Positions 1 to 7,165 are shown, counted from the stretch's first letter. The stretch is 8,768 bases of DNA from Alphaproteobacteria bacterium (GCA_013298245.1 JAAFHD010000134.1:1-8768), one strand, 5' to 3'. Translations and numbers: made by a program. The notes: generated by a model from the sequence alone, not told the origin.

Positions 1-1
1 A

Positions 2-250
2 GGCGGTGCCGATGCCGACAGCCTGCTTGGCGGCGAAGGCGACGACGTTCTGCTCGGCGATGCTGGCAACGACACCATCGATGGCGGTATCGGCGAGGAC
101 GACATCAATGGCGGTGCGGATGCCGACAGCCTGCTGGGCGGCGCTGACAACGACCTTCTCGCCGGCGCGGCGGGCAATGACACGCTGGGCGGTGATGCCG
201 GTGCCGATACCCTGACCGGTGGCCTCGGCAATGACAGCCTGATGGGCGGC
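2..250 (+). repeat. RTX nonapeptide array, block 1
   Basis: This in-frame array has a 27-base period encoding GGxGxDxLx units. A 34-base segment at 2-35 recurs at 110-143 with only two mismatches, 108 bases (four nonapeptides) apart. That suggests a fairly recent internal duplication. The array probably continues upstream of the window. Confidence 0.85.
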
Positions 251-2644
251 ACGGGCATCGACCGCGCCAGCTTCACCGGCGACTTCGCCGACTATACGAT
301 CACCGCGACCACGGTGACCGACAGCGTGGGCGGCCGCGATGGCGTGGACAGCCTGACCAGCGTGGAGCAGCTCGGCTTCGCCGACCGCACCGTGCTGCTG
401 GTGGCGGCGGGCAGCGACTATGCCACCGTGCAATCCGCGGTGAACGCGGCCAGCGGCGTGGGCGGCAATGTGCTGATCCTGGTGGCACCTGGCACCTATA
501 CGGAGAACGTGTCGATCACCACGACACTGATGGCGGGCGTCACCTCGCTCACCATCCTCTCCACGGCCGGGCGCGCGGCGACGACCATCACGCCGCTGGT
601 CACCACGTCCGATGCGATCAACATCGGCGCGGGTGTGTCCAACGTGACCATCGGCTCGGTGACGGGCGGCTTCACGATCGTGGGTGGCGATGGCACGCCG
701 GGCATTGAGCGCGCGGCGGTCTATGTCGCGGGTGGTGCCAGCAACATCACCATTCGCGGCAACGATATCCAGGCCAATGGCGACAGCGGCATGACCGCCG
801 AGCCTGGTGTGTCCAACATCACCATCGACCAGAACCTGTTCACGGGTCAGACCTTCCTGGGCGCGGAACCCTCTGGCGTCGGCTTCGGGGCACAGTTCAC
901 GCTGCCGGATGTGCCGCGGCAATTGCTGGTGAATGGCGGCGGCACCAACGTCACCGTTACCGGCAACACCTTCAGCGGCACTGCCGGCGGCATGAGCATC
1001 ACCGACAATACTGGTGCGCCCATTTCGCCGACCGCCCAGGGCAACACCCTGGTCACGATCGACGCGAACAACTCCACCATCAGCGGCAACCTCTTCACCG
1101 GCTTCACCAATGCCGGCGCGGCGGCGCTGCGGGTGCGCGGCGACAACCCGACGGTCACCAACAACACCATCGACCAGATGGTGAACAACAGCGAAAGCAT
1201 CGGCGTCCTGGTGCTTCTGCCGACAGCCGCGCCTGGCACCTTCTCGGGCAACGTCTTCACCGGCCGTGCCGGCGCGGATGTGGTGTTCTACAACAACGGT
1301 GTCAGCGGTGATCCGCAGACGCAGGGCGTGCGCGGCATGACGCCGGGTGCGGACAGCATCACCGGTGCCAATGGCAACGACGTGCTGTTCGGCGGCTCGG
1401 GCAATGACACGATCGATGGTGGCGCGGGCAATGACTTCATCGCCGGCCAACTCGGCGTGGACAGCCTGCTCGGCGCTGGTGGCAACGACGTGTTCTTCGT
1501 CGCGCCGTCCGAATACGCGGCGGCCGAGATCATCAGCGGCGGGGCGGATACCGACACGCTGCGGGTGAACGACGCGGCCGCAGGTTCCATGGTGCTGGAT
1601 GGCGCCAACGTCACCAGCATCGAGCACATCGAAATCGCCGCCAGCAGCCTGGCGCTGGCAGCGGTGTTCACCGGCACAACGGCGGTGAATGTCGATGCCT
1701 CGGCGCTGAGCGGCGTGCTCAGCATCACCGGCAATGATGGTGCGAACAGCATCGTCGGCGGCGCTGATGCGCAGACCATCAATGGCGGCGGCGGCAACGA
1801 CACGCTGGCCGGCGGTGGCGGCAACGACACGCTGAACGGCGGCACCGGCAATGACAGCATCGATGGTGGCGCCGACAACGACGTCATCACCGGTGGTGCG
1901 GGCGCTGATACGCTGAACGGCGGCACCGGCACCAACACGCTGGACTACGGCGCCGAGACGGGCCTGGTGGACACGGCAACCTTCCGTGCCACCGTCAACC
2001 TCAACACCGGCATTGCCACCGACACCTTCGGCAATACCGACTCGCTGATCGCGGGCAGCTTCCGCGACATCATCGGCACCGCCTTCCGCGACAGCCTGAC
2101 CGGCAATGGCAGCGCCAATATGCTGACAGGCGGTGCGGGCAATGACGTGCTGACCGGCGGCAATGGCGATGACACGCTGCTGGGTGGTCTCGGCAACGAG
2201 AACATGAACGGCGGCGCCAACAACGACCTGCTGGTCGGTGGCGTGGGGGCTGACACCATCAATGGTGGCACCGGCCTCGACACCTTCCGCTGGGACAGCA
2301 CGATGGAATTCGCGACGCTCGGCACCATCGGCCTGGCTGGCGATGAGGACGTGCTGAACGACTACAACGTGTTGGATGACACCTTGTTGTTCCTGCTGGG
2401 CAGCGGCGCCTTCGACTTCGTCGCCGATGACCTGGACGCGGGGGGCAACTACGCGCCCACCGGCTCCGGCGACCGGGCCTTTGTGCTGGATACGCAAACG
2501 CTCAACACGCCGCTGGTGGCGGGTACTGTCGCCACGCTCTACTACGATGCGACTGGTGACGGCACGGTGGACAGCCGCGTGTTGTCCTTCGGCTCGCTGG
2601 TGTCGCTGTCGGGCTTCGGCGTGGGCGACATCACCTTCGCCTGA
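2..2644 (+). CDS. RTX calcium-binding secreted protein with beta-helix segment (3' part)
   Basis: The reading frame is open from the first bases, so the N-terminus lies outside the window; 880 residues are visible. Domains in order (visible residues): RTX nonapeptides 1-87 (GGxGxDxL type); a linker 88-133 of the kind that often follows RTX blocks (DGVDSLTSVEQLGFAD); a right-handed beta-helix region about 138-430, opening with VQSAVNAASG and VAPGTYTENV and then repeating NITI/NVTV-x-GN-x-F coils; RTX repeats 449-499; a beta-rich stretch 500-576; RTX repeats 577-645; a spacer; RTX repeats 697-762; and a non-repetitive acidic and hydrophobic tail 763-880 ending DITFA. Family knowledge: RTX repeats bind calcium outside the cell, and such tails are uncleaved type I secretion signals. 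The protein is therefore probably extracellular or surface-bound. The beta-helix resembles pectate-lyase/epimerase folds, but I see no catalytic motif, so enzyme or adhesin/matrix protein both remain possible. A terminator follows the stop. No ABC exporter genes are in view. Confidence 0.9.
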   Translation, partial: GGADADSLLGGEGDDVLLGDAGNDTIDGGIGEDDINGGADADSLLGGADNDLLAGAAGNDTLGGDAGADTLTGGLGNDSLMGGTGIDRASFTGDFADYTITATTVTDSVGGRDGVDSLTSVEQLGFADRTVLLVAAGSDYATVQSAVNAASGVGGNVLILVAPGTYTENVSITTTLMAGVTSLTILSTAGRAATTITPLVTTSDAINIGAGVSNVTIGSVTGGFTIVGGDGTPGIERAAVYVAGGASNITIRGNDIQANGDSGMTAEPGVSNITIDQNLFTGQTFLGAEPSGVGFGAQFTLPDVPRQLLVNGGGTNVTVTGNTFSGTAGGMSITDNTGAPISPTAQGNTLVTIDANNSTISGNLFTGFTNAGAAALRVRGDNPTVTNNTIDQMVNNSESIGVLVLLPTAAPGTFSGNVFTGRAGADVVFYNNGVSGDPQTQGVRGMTPGADSITGANGNDVLFGGSGNDTIDGGAGNDFIAGQLGVDSLLGAGGNDVFFVAPSEYAAAEIISGGADTDTLRVNDAAAGSMVLDGANVTSIEHIEIAASSLALAAVFTGTTAVNVDASALSGVLSITGNDGANSIVGGADAQTINGGGGNDTLAGGGGNDTLNGGTGNDSIDGGADNDVITGGAGADTLNGGTGTNTLDYGAETGLVDTATFRATVNLNTGIATDTFGNTDSLIAGSFRDIIGTAFRDSLTGNGSANMLTGGAGNDVLTGGNGDDTLLGGLGNENMNGGANNDLLVGGVGADTINGGTGLDTFRWDSTMEFATLGTIGLAGDEDVLNDYNVLDDTLLFLLGSGAFDFVADDLDAGGNYAPTGSGDRAFVLDTQTLNTPLVAGTVATLYYDATGDGTVDSRVLSFGSLVSLSGFGVGDITFA
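1346..1498 (+). repeat. RTX nonapeptide array, block 2
   Basis: This short coding array (NGNDVLFGG, SGNDTIDGG, AGNDFIAGQ, then LGVDSLLGA and GGNDVFFVA) lies directly after the beta-helix segment. The last units are degenerate and run into a non-repetitive beta-rich module. Confidence 0.8.
1730..1936 (+). repeat. RTX nonapeptide array, block 3
   Basis: This is the most regular array in the gene, with consecutive GGGGNDTLA, GGGGNDTLN, GGTGNDSID, GGADNDVIT and GGAGADTLN units. These should form a calcium-filled parallel beta-roll once the protein is outside the cell. Confidence 0.85.
2090..2287 (+). repeat. RTX nonapeptide array, block 4
   Basis: This is the last coding array before the secretion-signal tail, with GGAGNDVLT, GGNGDDTLL and GGVGADTIN units ending at GGTGLDTFRW. 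The closing DTFRW matches the usual DxFxF/W ending of C-terminal RTX blocks. Confidence 0.82.
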
Positions 2645-2701
2645 CGCACCACCTGGCCGTCATCGCCTCACGGCGGTGGCGGCCTGCGGTTTTCGGGATC
2701 G

Positions 2702-2732
2702 GCGGCGCGGGGCCTGGCCCTGCGCCGCTTTT
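2702..2732 (+). terminator. Intrinsic terminator of the RTX gene
   Basis: An 11-bp GC-rich stem (arms 2702-2712 and 2718-2728, one G-U pair, loop CCTGG) is followed at once by TTTT and then CTGTCT. It starts 57 bases after the RTX stop codon. On the opposite strand the hairpin follows the oxidase stop but has no T run after it, so it is a good terminator only for the plus strand. Confidence 0.8.
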
Positions 2733-2739
2733 CTGTCTG

Positions 2740-3900
2740 CTACCCCAACCGCACCAGGCATTCGGGCGAGAGCTCATCCAGACTCTCGATCCCGAGCAAC
2801 GCCATGTTGCGGTCCACCTCTCCCGCCAGCAGCGCGATCGCGCGTTCCACGCCGGCGCGGCCCGCCACGGCCGCCGCATGCAGCATGGGCCGCCCCACGA
2901 AGGCGAAATCCGCCCCCAGCGCCAGCGCCTTCAGCACATCCGTCCCGCGCCGGATGCCGCCATCGATCAGCACCGCCATATTGCCCGATGCAGCCTTCAC
3001 CGCGGGCAGCACGCGCAAGGGTGCGGCCGTGCCATCCAACTGCCGCCCGCCATGGTTGGTGACGATGATGGCGTCAGCACCTTCGCCCTGCGACCGCCGC
3101 GCATCCTCGGGGTGCATGATGCCCTTCACGATCAGCTGGCCCTGCCATTTGCGGCGGATCAGCGCCAGATGCGTGTGGTTCAGGTGGTCGCGCGCGGTGA
3201 AGTCGCGCAGCACGTTGCGCGCCAGGATGGGCGCGCCGCGCTCGGCGAAACTGTTTTCGAAATGCGGCATGCCATGCGTCGCCCAGGTGCGCAGGAAGGT
3301 GTTGAGCGACCACTTCGGGTGGGTGATGCCGTCCCAGGCCAGGCGCAGCGAAGGGCGCATGGGCGTGGAAAAACCGTTGCGGACGTTGTTTTCCCGATTG
3401 GGCAGCACGGCCACGTCCACCGTCAGCGCCAGCGTCTTGAAACCGGCGGCGGCCACGCGGTCCACCAGCGCTTCCACGCGCCGCGCATCGCCGGGCAGAT
3501 AGGCCTGGAACCAGGTTTCGGGGTTGGCCGCGATCACGTCTTCCATGCGGATCAGCGACGAACCCGACAGCACCATGGGGATGTTGGCGGCCCCCGCGGC
3601 CTCGGTCATCACGATGTCGCCGCGGTAGGCGGCGAGTGCGGCCAGGCCCATGGGTGCTATGCCAAAGGGCGCGTCCCATTCGCGCCCCAGCACGGACCGC
3701 TTCCAGGACCGCTTCGACACATCGCGCAGCACGCGCGGCTGGAAGCCCCATTCGGCATAGGCCGCCGCGCTGTCGTGCAGCGAGGCGTTGCGCTCGGTGG
3801 CGCCGGCGACATATCCGAAGACGGGGCGCGGCAGATGGCGGCGGGACATCGCCTCGAAATCATCGAGGCATAGGGCGCGTTCGGCGATAGACTTGCTCAT
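2740..3900 (-). CDS. FMN-dependent alpha-hydroxy-acid oxidase/dehydrogenase
   Basis: This 386-residue protein covers the full length of the flavin-dependent alpha-hydroxy-acid dehydrogenase family (L-lactate dehydrogenase, glycolate oxidase, mandelate dehydrogenase). These enzymes oxidise a 2-hydroxy acid to the 2-keto acid on FMN in a TIM barrel. Visible landmarks: Tyr30 in GYVAGATE (substrate tyrosine position), FGIAPMGLAAL 79-89 (FMN contact), FQAYLPGD 131-138 with Tyr134, LTVDVAVLPNRE 159-170, Lys259 in IVKGI, the catalytic signature NHGGRQLDG 282-290 with base His283 and carboxylate-binding Arg286, then IDGGIRRGTD 312-321 and GRPML 336-340 for the FMN phosphate. No signal peptide or membrane segment is evident. 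The substrate cannot be read from sequence, so I give no symbol; lldD-like is the nearest description. No Shine-Dalgarno is visible before the ATG at 3900. A weak TACACT -10-like box about 11 bases upstream would make the transcript nearly leaderless. The gene is convergent with the RTX gene and divergent from the glycosyltransferase. Confidence 0.93.
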   Translation of the reverse strand: MSKSIAERALCLDDFEAMSRRHLPRPVFGYVAGATERNASLHDSAAAYAEWGFQPRVLRDVSKRSWKRSVLGREWDAPFGIAPMGLAALAAYRGDIVMTEAAGAANIPMVLSGSSLIRMEDVIAANPETWFQAYLPGDARRVEALVDRVAAAGFKTLALTVDVAVLPNRENNVRNGFSTPMRPSLRLAWDGITHPKWSLNTFLRTWATHGMPHFENSFAERGAPILARNVLRDFTARDHLNHTHLALIRRKWQGQLIVKGIMHPEDARRSQGEGADAIIVTNHGGRQLDGTAAPLRVLPAVKAASGNMAVLIDGGIRRGTDVLKALALGADFAFVGRPMLHAAAVAGRAGVERAIALLAGEVDRNMALLGIESLDELSPECLVRLG

Positions 3901-3913
3901 CGCGGTGCAGTGT

Positions 3914-3963
3914 AGAGCGTGATGCGTTGAGGCGGAATCGCCGAATACGCTGAATCACACTCT
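3914..3963. repeat. Imperfect palindromic intergenic element
   Basis: This 50-base interrupted palindrome has nested arms: AGAG/CTCT and GTGAT/ATCAC at the outside (one mismatch between them), GCGT/ACGC (3924-3927 and 3947-3950), and GGCG/CGCC (3931-3934 and 3939-3942) around a GAAT loop. The outer AGAGYGTGAT motif resembles dispersed palindromic repeats I recall from alphaproteobacterial intergenic DNA. It lies 14 bases upstream of the oxidase start codon, so it could also be an operator or fold in the 5' end of that mRNA. Confidence 0.55.
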
Positions 3964-3970
3964 CAGTGGT

Positions 3971-4008
3971 GGTTGGAGCAGGCTGCGTGCATGCAGCCTG
4001 CTCCAACC
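3971..4008. repeat. Perfect 16-bp inverted repeat
   Basis: The arms GGTTGGAGCAGGCTGC (3971-3986) and its exact reverse complement (3993-4008) flank a 6-base spacer, GTGCAT. No T run follows on either strand, so it does not look like an intrinsic terminator. Its place between two divergent genes suits an operator, a recombination or repeat element, or an insulating hairpin. Confidence 0.75.
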
Positions 4009-4017
4009 GGCAGGGCA

Positions 4018-4025
4018 GGGGGGGG
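4018..4025 (+). repeat. G8 homopolymer tract
   Basis: Eight consecutive G residues lie 2 bases upstream of a candidate -35 box for the glycosyltransferase gene. Such tracts can vary in length by slippage. Here the tract lies outside the -35/-10 spacer, so a length change would not alter promoter spacing. Confidence 0.6.
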
Positions 4026-4027
4026 CA

Positions 4028-4056
4028 ATGACTGCCGAGTGGGATGTGGTTATGCT
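4028..4056 (+). promoter_or_regulatory. Candidate sigma-70-type promoter of the glycosyltransferase gene
   Basis: ATGACT (4028-4033, four of six matches to TTGACA) and TATGCT (4051-4056, four of six to TATAAT) are separated by exactly 17 bases. This would give a leader of roughly 100 bases before the ATG at 4161. It was found by eye, so a chance match is possible. Confidence 0.35.
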
Positions 4057-4160
4057 GACCTTCTGCGAGACGGGCCGATTGATGAGCAGGGCCAGGCGGC
4101 ACGGCACAGCGGAATGCCGAACCACAGCCGGCGCCACGCCATGACAGGACAAGCTTGACC

Positions 4161-4850
4161 ATGCAGGCAACGGACTGGCAGCCGCATGTGACGCGCGCGA
4201 CCGCGTGCCGCCGTGATGGCGACATCGCTGGCGCCATCGCCGCCTATCGGGCCGCGCTCGCGCTGCCCGGCGCGCCGGTCGAACTGCACTACAATCTGGG
4301 CAACGCGCTGTTCGATGCCGCGCGCTGGACCGAGGCTGCGGCCGCACTCGACCAGGCGGTGGCGTTGCTGCCTGGGCTGCCGCAGGCATTGGTGCAACGC
4401 GCCCGCGCCCGCGTGCGGCTGGGCCGGCATGACGACGCGCTGACCGATTTCGCCGCCGTGCTGGCCGCCGAGCCGCGCGAATACACGGCGCTGCTGGAAA
4501 GCGCGCATGCCCTGCGCCGGCTGGGGCGCGAGGCGGAGGCGCTGGCCCGCACCTCGCCCTGGCCCGCGCGCTCGAGGAAGCCGACCGGCCGGATGACGCC
4601 GCCCGCCACTACCGCGCCGCCGAGGAGCGCGCCGAGAACCGCCCCGAATTGCTGCTCCGCCTGCACTGGAGCATGGCGCAATTCCGCCAGGAACGCGGCG
4701 CCGCGGCGCTGGCGCTGGAAGCGATGCGCGCCGCCCTGCTCGCCGCCCGGCTGTGCCAGCCCGACCCCGAGCAGGCGGGCGCGATGCAGCTTGATCTGGC
4801 GGCGATGCTGTTGCGGCTGGGCATGGTGGAATCGGGGCGCCGCGCGCTGA
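4161..4850 (+). CDS. TPR-GT41 protein, 5' frame (TPR region)
   Basis: About the first 130 residues form tetratricopeptide repeats: roughly 8-37 (GDIAGAIAAYRAALALPG), 42-75 (YNLGNALFDAARWTEAAAALDQA), 76-109 (ARVRLGRHDDALTDFAAVLAAEP) and the start of a fourth at 110-130. TPRs pack as paired helices that bind protein partners or acceptors. Residues after about 130 are out of frame and should not be taken as real protein. If the frameshift is real, the cell would make a short TPR-only fragment with a junk tail. Confidence 0.7.
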   Translation: MQATDWQPHVTRATACRRDGDIAGAIAAYRAALALPGAPVELHYNLGNALFDAARWTEAAAALDQAVALLPGLPQALVQRARARVRLGRHDDALTDFAAVLAAEPREYTALLESAHALRRLGREAEALARTSPWPARSRKPTGRMTPPATTAPPRSAPRTAPNCCSACTGAWRNSARNAAPRRWRWKRCAPPCSPPGCASPTPSRRARCSLIWRRCCCGWAWWNRGAAR

Positions 4851-6382
4851 ATGCCGCGGCCCAAAGCGGTTCGGATGCCACGCTGACGCGGCTTGCTGTG
4901 ATTGCCTTCGAAGCGAATGAGATCGAGATCGCGCTGGCCGCGCTGCGGCGTCAGGCACAGCTGCGCCCGCAGGATGCGACGGCGCAGTGGAACCTGGCGC
5001 ATGCGCTGAGCGAAACCTGGCAGCTGACCGAAGCGCTGGCCGCGCTGGACCGTGCCGAGGCGCTGGCGCCTCAGCCCGGTGCAGCGGTGATGCGCGCGGG
5101 CATCGCCGCCCGTCAGGGCGATGCGGAGACCACATTGCGCACGCTGCTTCAATGCTTCGACGCCGGTGACACCGCGACCGGTTCGGGCGCGGCCATGGCC
5201 TCGCTCTATTGCGACAGCGTGACGCCCGAAGCCGCGCTGGCGCTGCATCGGCGGCTCTCGGCGCATCTGGCCGCAGACGCTGGGCCTGCCATCATCCGTG
5301 CGCGCGGGCACGCGCCGCGGGTGGGCATGATCTCGCCCGATCTGCGCTCGCAACACCCGGTCGGGCTGTTCATGCGCCCGGTGCTGCAACGCTGGGATGA
5401 TGCTGCGATGCCGCTGCATATCTATGTCTCGGGCAAGCCGCAGCCCGCCGCGATGCGCCAGCTGGCGCCGCGCTGGACCGATTGCGGGGAGTGGAATGAT
5501 GCGCGCCTGGCCAGCCGCATCGCCGCCGATGGCATCGACATCCTGGTTGACCTCAGCGGCCATACTCAGGGACAGCGGCTGGGCGTGTTTGGTCGGCGCG
5601 CGGCGCCGGTGCAGGTCACTTTCCTGGGCTATCCCTATTCGACGGGCCTGCCCACCATGGACTGGATCATCGCCGACCCGGTGGTCGTGCCCGCGGGGCA
5701 TGAGAGCCTGTATTCCGAGCAGGTGATGCGCCTGCCGCACAGCGTCTTCTGCTTCGCCCCCGGCGACAGCTTTCCCGCCCCCGACTTCCCTGACAGCCGC
5801 GCCGCATCGCCCCTGGTGCTGGGCTGCTTCAACAACATCCCCAAGCTGACCGACCGCACGCTGCGCCTGTGGTCGCGCATCATGGCGCGGCTGCCCGAGG
5901 CACGGCTGCTGCTGAAGGCGCCGAGCTTTCTGGACCCGCAGGCGGTGGCGATGATGCGCGCGCGCCTGGCGCAGGCCGGCATCGCGCCGGAACGCGTCGA
6001 GACGCGCGGCCCCTCGGACCTGGCCGAGATGATGGCGGGATATACGGCGGTGGACATCGCGCTCGACCCCGTGCCCTACAATGGTGGCACAACGACATTG
6101 CAGGCGATGTGGATGGGCGCGCCGGTGGTGGCGCGCTGTGGCACGCTGTTCGTCTCGCGCATGGGTGCGAGCTTCATGGGGGCTGCCGGCCTAAGCGACT
6201 GGGTGGCCGCGAGCGATGACGAGTATGTCGAGATCGCGGTGGCCAAGGCGCGTGATCGCGCTGCCCTGCTGGCGCTGAAGCGCGGCCTGCGCGAACGCCA
6301 GCAGGCTGCGCCGGCCTGGGATATCGATGGCTATACGCGCGACCTGCAGGCGGCCTTCCTGCGCATCTGGCGCGATGGCTGA
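4649..6382 (+). CDS. TPR-GT41 protein, 3' frame (glycosyltransferase domain)
   Basis: This frame is meaningful from about 4550, although the first start-like codon used here is a TTG. No convincing ribosome site precedes that TTG or the in-frame ATG at 4673, so independent translation is doubtful. It begins with further TPR-like helices (about residues 1-200) and continues with a full GT41 domain. Visible family motifs: VGMISPDLRSQHPVG with His236, aligning with the His of human OGT; DILVDLSGHTQGQRLGVFGRRAAPVQ; LGYPYSTG and MDWIIADP; FNNIPKLTDRTL with Lys399, matching the UDP-contacting Lys; ALDPVPYNGGTTT; and WMGAPVV then RMGASFM near the end. The family moves a sugar from a UDP-sugar, usually GlcNAc, to protein hydroxyls in the cytoplasm. 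Donor and acceptor here are unknown. The C-terminus (YTRDLQAAFLRIW) also fits the family, so the 3' end is intact. Confidence 0.85.
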   Translation: MLLRLHWSMAQFRQERGAAALALEAMRAALLAARLCQPDPEQAGAMQLDLAAMLLRLGMVESGRRALNAAAQSGSDATLTRLAVIAFEANEIEIALAALRRQAQLRPQDATAQWNLAHALSETWQLTEALAALDRAEALAPQPGAAVMRAGIAARQGDAETTLRTLLQCFDAGDTATGSGAAMASLYCDSVTPEAALALHRRLSAHLAADAGPAIIRARGHAPRVGMISPDLRSQHPVGLFMRPVLQRWDDAAMPLHIYVSGKPQPAAMRQLAPRWTDCGEWNDARLASRIAADGIDILVDLSGHTQGQRLGVFGRRAAPVQVTFLGYPYSTGLPTMDWIIADPVVVPAGHESLYSEQVMRLPHSVFCFAPGDSFPAPDFPDSRAASPLVLGCFNNIPKLTDRTLRLWSRIMARLPEARLLLKAPSFLDPQAVAMMRARLAQAGIAPERVETRGPSDLAEMMAGYTAVDIALDPVPYNGGTTTLQAMWMGAPVVARCGTLFVSRMGASFMGAAGLSDWVAASDDEYVEIAVAKARDRAALLALKRGLRERQQAAPAWDIDGYTRDLQAAFLRIWRDG

Positions 6383-6427
6383 GCGAGGATCGTGCCGCTG
6401 GCGGGGGCATCTTGAGGAGCGATCGAC

Positions 6428-7165
6428 ATGACTGCGGAGTGGGAAGGACCGGCTGTCGTATTGTCCGCGCGCCCGCATGGCGAAAGCGGCGCCGTCGTCA
6501 CGCTGTTGACCGAAGCGCTGGGCCGCCACCCCGGCCTGGCCAAGGGCGGGCAGTCGCGCGCGCAATCCGCGCTGTGGCAGACCGGCAACCTGGTGGAGGC
6601 ACGCTGGGTCGCGCGGTTGGCGGACCAGTTGGGCAGCATGTCGGGCGAATTGGTGCATCCGGCCGCCGCGATGGCGATGGAAAACCCCTTGGCGCTGGAT
6701 GTGCTGCTGGCCGCCTGCGGTGTGGCGGAGGGCGCGTTGCCGGAACGCGAACCGCACCCGGCGGCGTTTCATGGCCTGGTCGGGCTGGTGGTGGAATTGG
6801 CGCGCGCGCCGGATGCCGCCGTGGCGTCGCTGGTTCGGTGGGAAGCGGCGGTGTTGCGGGAACTGGGGTATGGGCTGGATTTGTCGGTCTGCGCCGTGAC
6901 CGGCACGACGGAAAACTTGGCCTGGGTCAGCCCGCGCACCGGCCGCGCTGTCAGCGCGGAGGCCGGTGCGGCCTATGCTGATCGGTTGCTGGCGCTGCCC
7001 GCTTTCATGCTGGACGACGCGCCTGGCACGCCCGCCGATTGGCTGGCCGGGCTGCGGCTGACCGGGCATTTTCTGGAACGCGATGCGTTTGGGTTGCACC
7101 ACCGCCCGCTGCCTGCGGCGCGGGGGCGGTTGCAGGATCGGGTTGCCGGTTTGCCGTCACCGTAA
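6428..7165 (+). CDS. recO: DNA repair protein RecO
   Basis: This 245-residue protein matches the usual RecO length. RecO works with RecR and RecF to load RecA onto SSB-coated single-stranded DNA and promotes strand annealing. The N-terminal OB-fold shows VVLSARPHGESGAVVTLLTE and then GRHPGLAKGG (32-41), the glycine- and lysine-rich loop typical of RecO. The helical C-terminal part shows LPEREPHPA, RWEAAVLRELGYGLDLSVC (137-155) and the alphaproteobacterial signature LAWVSPRTGRAVS followed by YADRLLALPAFM. LTGHFLERDAF near the end is also typical. The CxxC zinc finger of some RecO proteins is absent, as is usual in this class. GAGGAG (6414-6419) lies 8 bases before the ATG and supports this start. 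Only 45 bases separate it from the upstream glycosyltransferase gene. I see no clear terminator after it. Confidence 0.92.
   Translation: MTAEWEGPAVVLSARPHGESGAVVTLLTEALGRHPGLAKGGQSRAQSALWQTGNLVEARWVARLADQLGSMSGELVHPAAAMAMENPLALDVLLAACGVAEGALPEREPHPAAFHGLVGLVVELARAPDAAVASLVRWEAAVLRELGYGLDLSVCAVTGTTENLAWVSPRTGRAVSAEAGAAYADRLLALPAFMLDDAPGTPADWLAGLRLTGHFLERDAFGLHHRPLPAARGRLQDRVAGLPSP

Larger units (their letters stand above)
4161..6382 (+). pseudogene. TPR-GT41 (OGT/SPINDLY-type) glycosyltransferase gene, frameshifted
   Basis: Two overlapping reading frames together encode one standard protein: N-terminal TPR repeats followed by a GT41 catalytic domain, as in O-GlcNAc transferase. The first frame makes sense to about 4550. 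After that the TPR-like reading (LALARALEEADRPDDAARHY) continues in the frame one base back. Adding one base near 4547-4553 gives a continuous 740-residue product. Beyond the break the first frame becomes an arginine-, cysteine- and tryptophan-rich run of the off-frame kind and stops at 4850. No slippery heptamer is visible. The cause is therefore a sequencing error or a true mutation, and a programmed frameshift is least likely. The start is ATG 4161 with AGGA at 4146-4149; a TTG at 4155 is two codons further up. recO follows 45 bases downstream and may be co-transcribed. Confidence 0.8.

Noticed and set aside
1288..1938. Minus-strand frame with a periodic PPxS-rich product
   Set aside because: The periodicity is the antisense image of the RTX nonapeptide codons, not a proline-rich gene.
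2..2287. Regularly spaced repeats that might be mistaken for a CRISPR array
   Set aside because: The 27-base period is in frame and encodes GGxGxDxLx throughout. There are no unique spacers, so these are RTX coding repeats.
2878..3873. A 331-residue plus-strand open frame
   Set aside because: It lies wholly opposite the hydroxy-acid oxidase, whose catalytic motifs are plain. The product is compositionally biased and unrecognisable.
3973..4158. A 61-residue plus-strand frame before the glycosyltransferase
   Set aside because: It starts inside the perfect inverted repeat without a ribosome site and shows no family resemblance. Its stop overlapping a TTG looks coincidental.
4289..5740. Long (483-residue) minus-strand open frame opposite the glycosyltransferase
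   Set aside because: It is a shadow of GC-rich plus-strand coding sequence, rich in Arg, Gln, Gly and His with no family motif. The plus strand carries clear GT41 motifs here.
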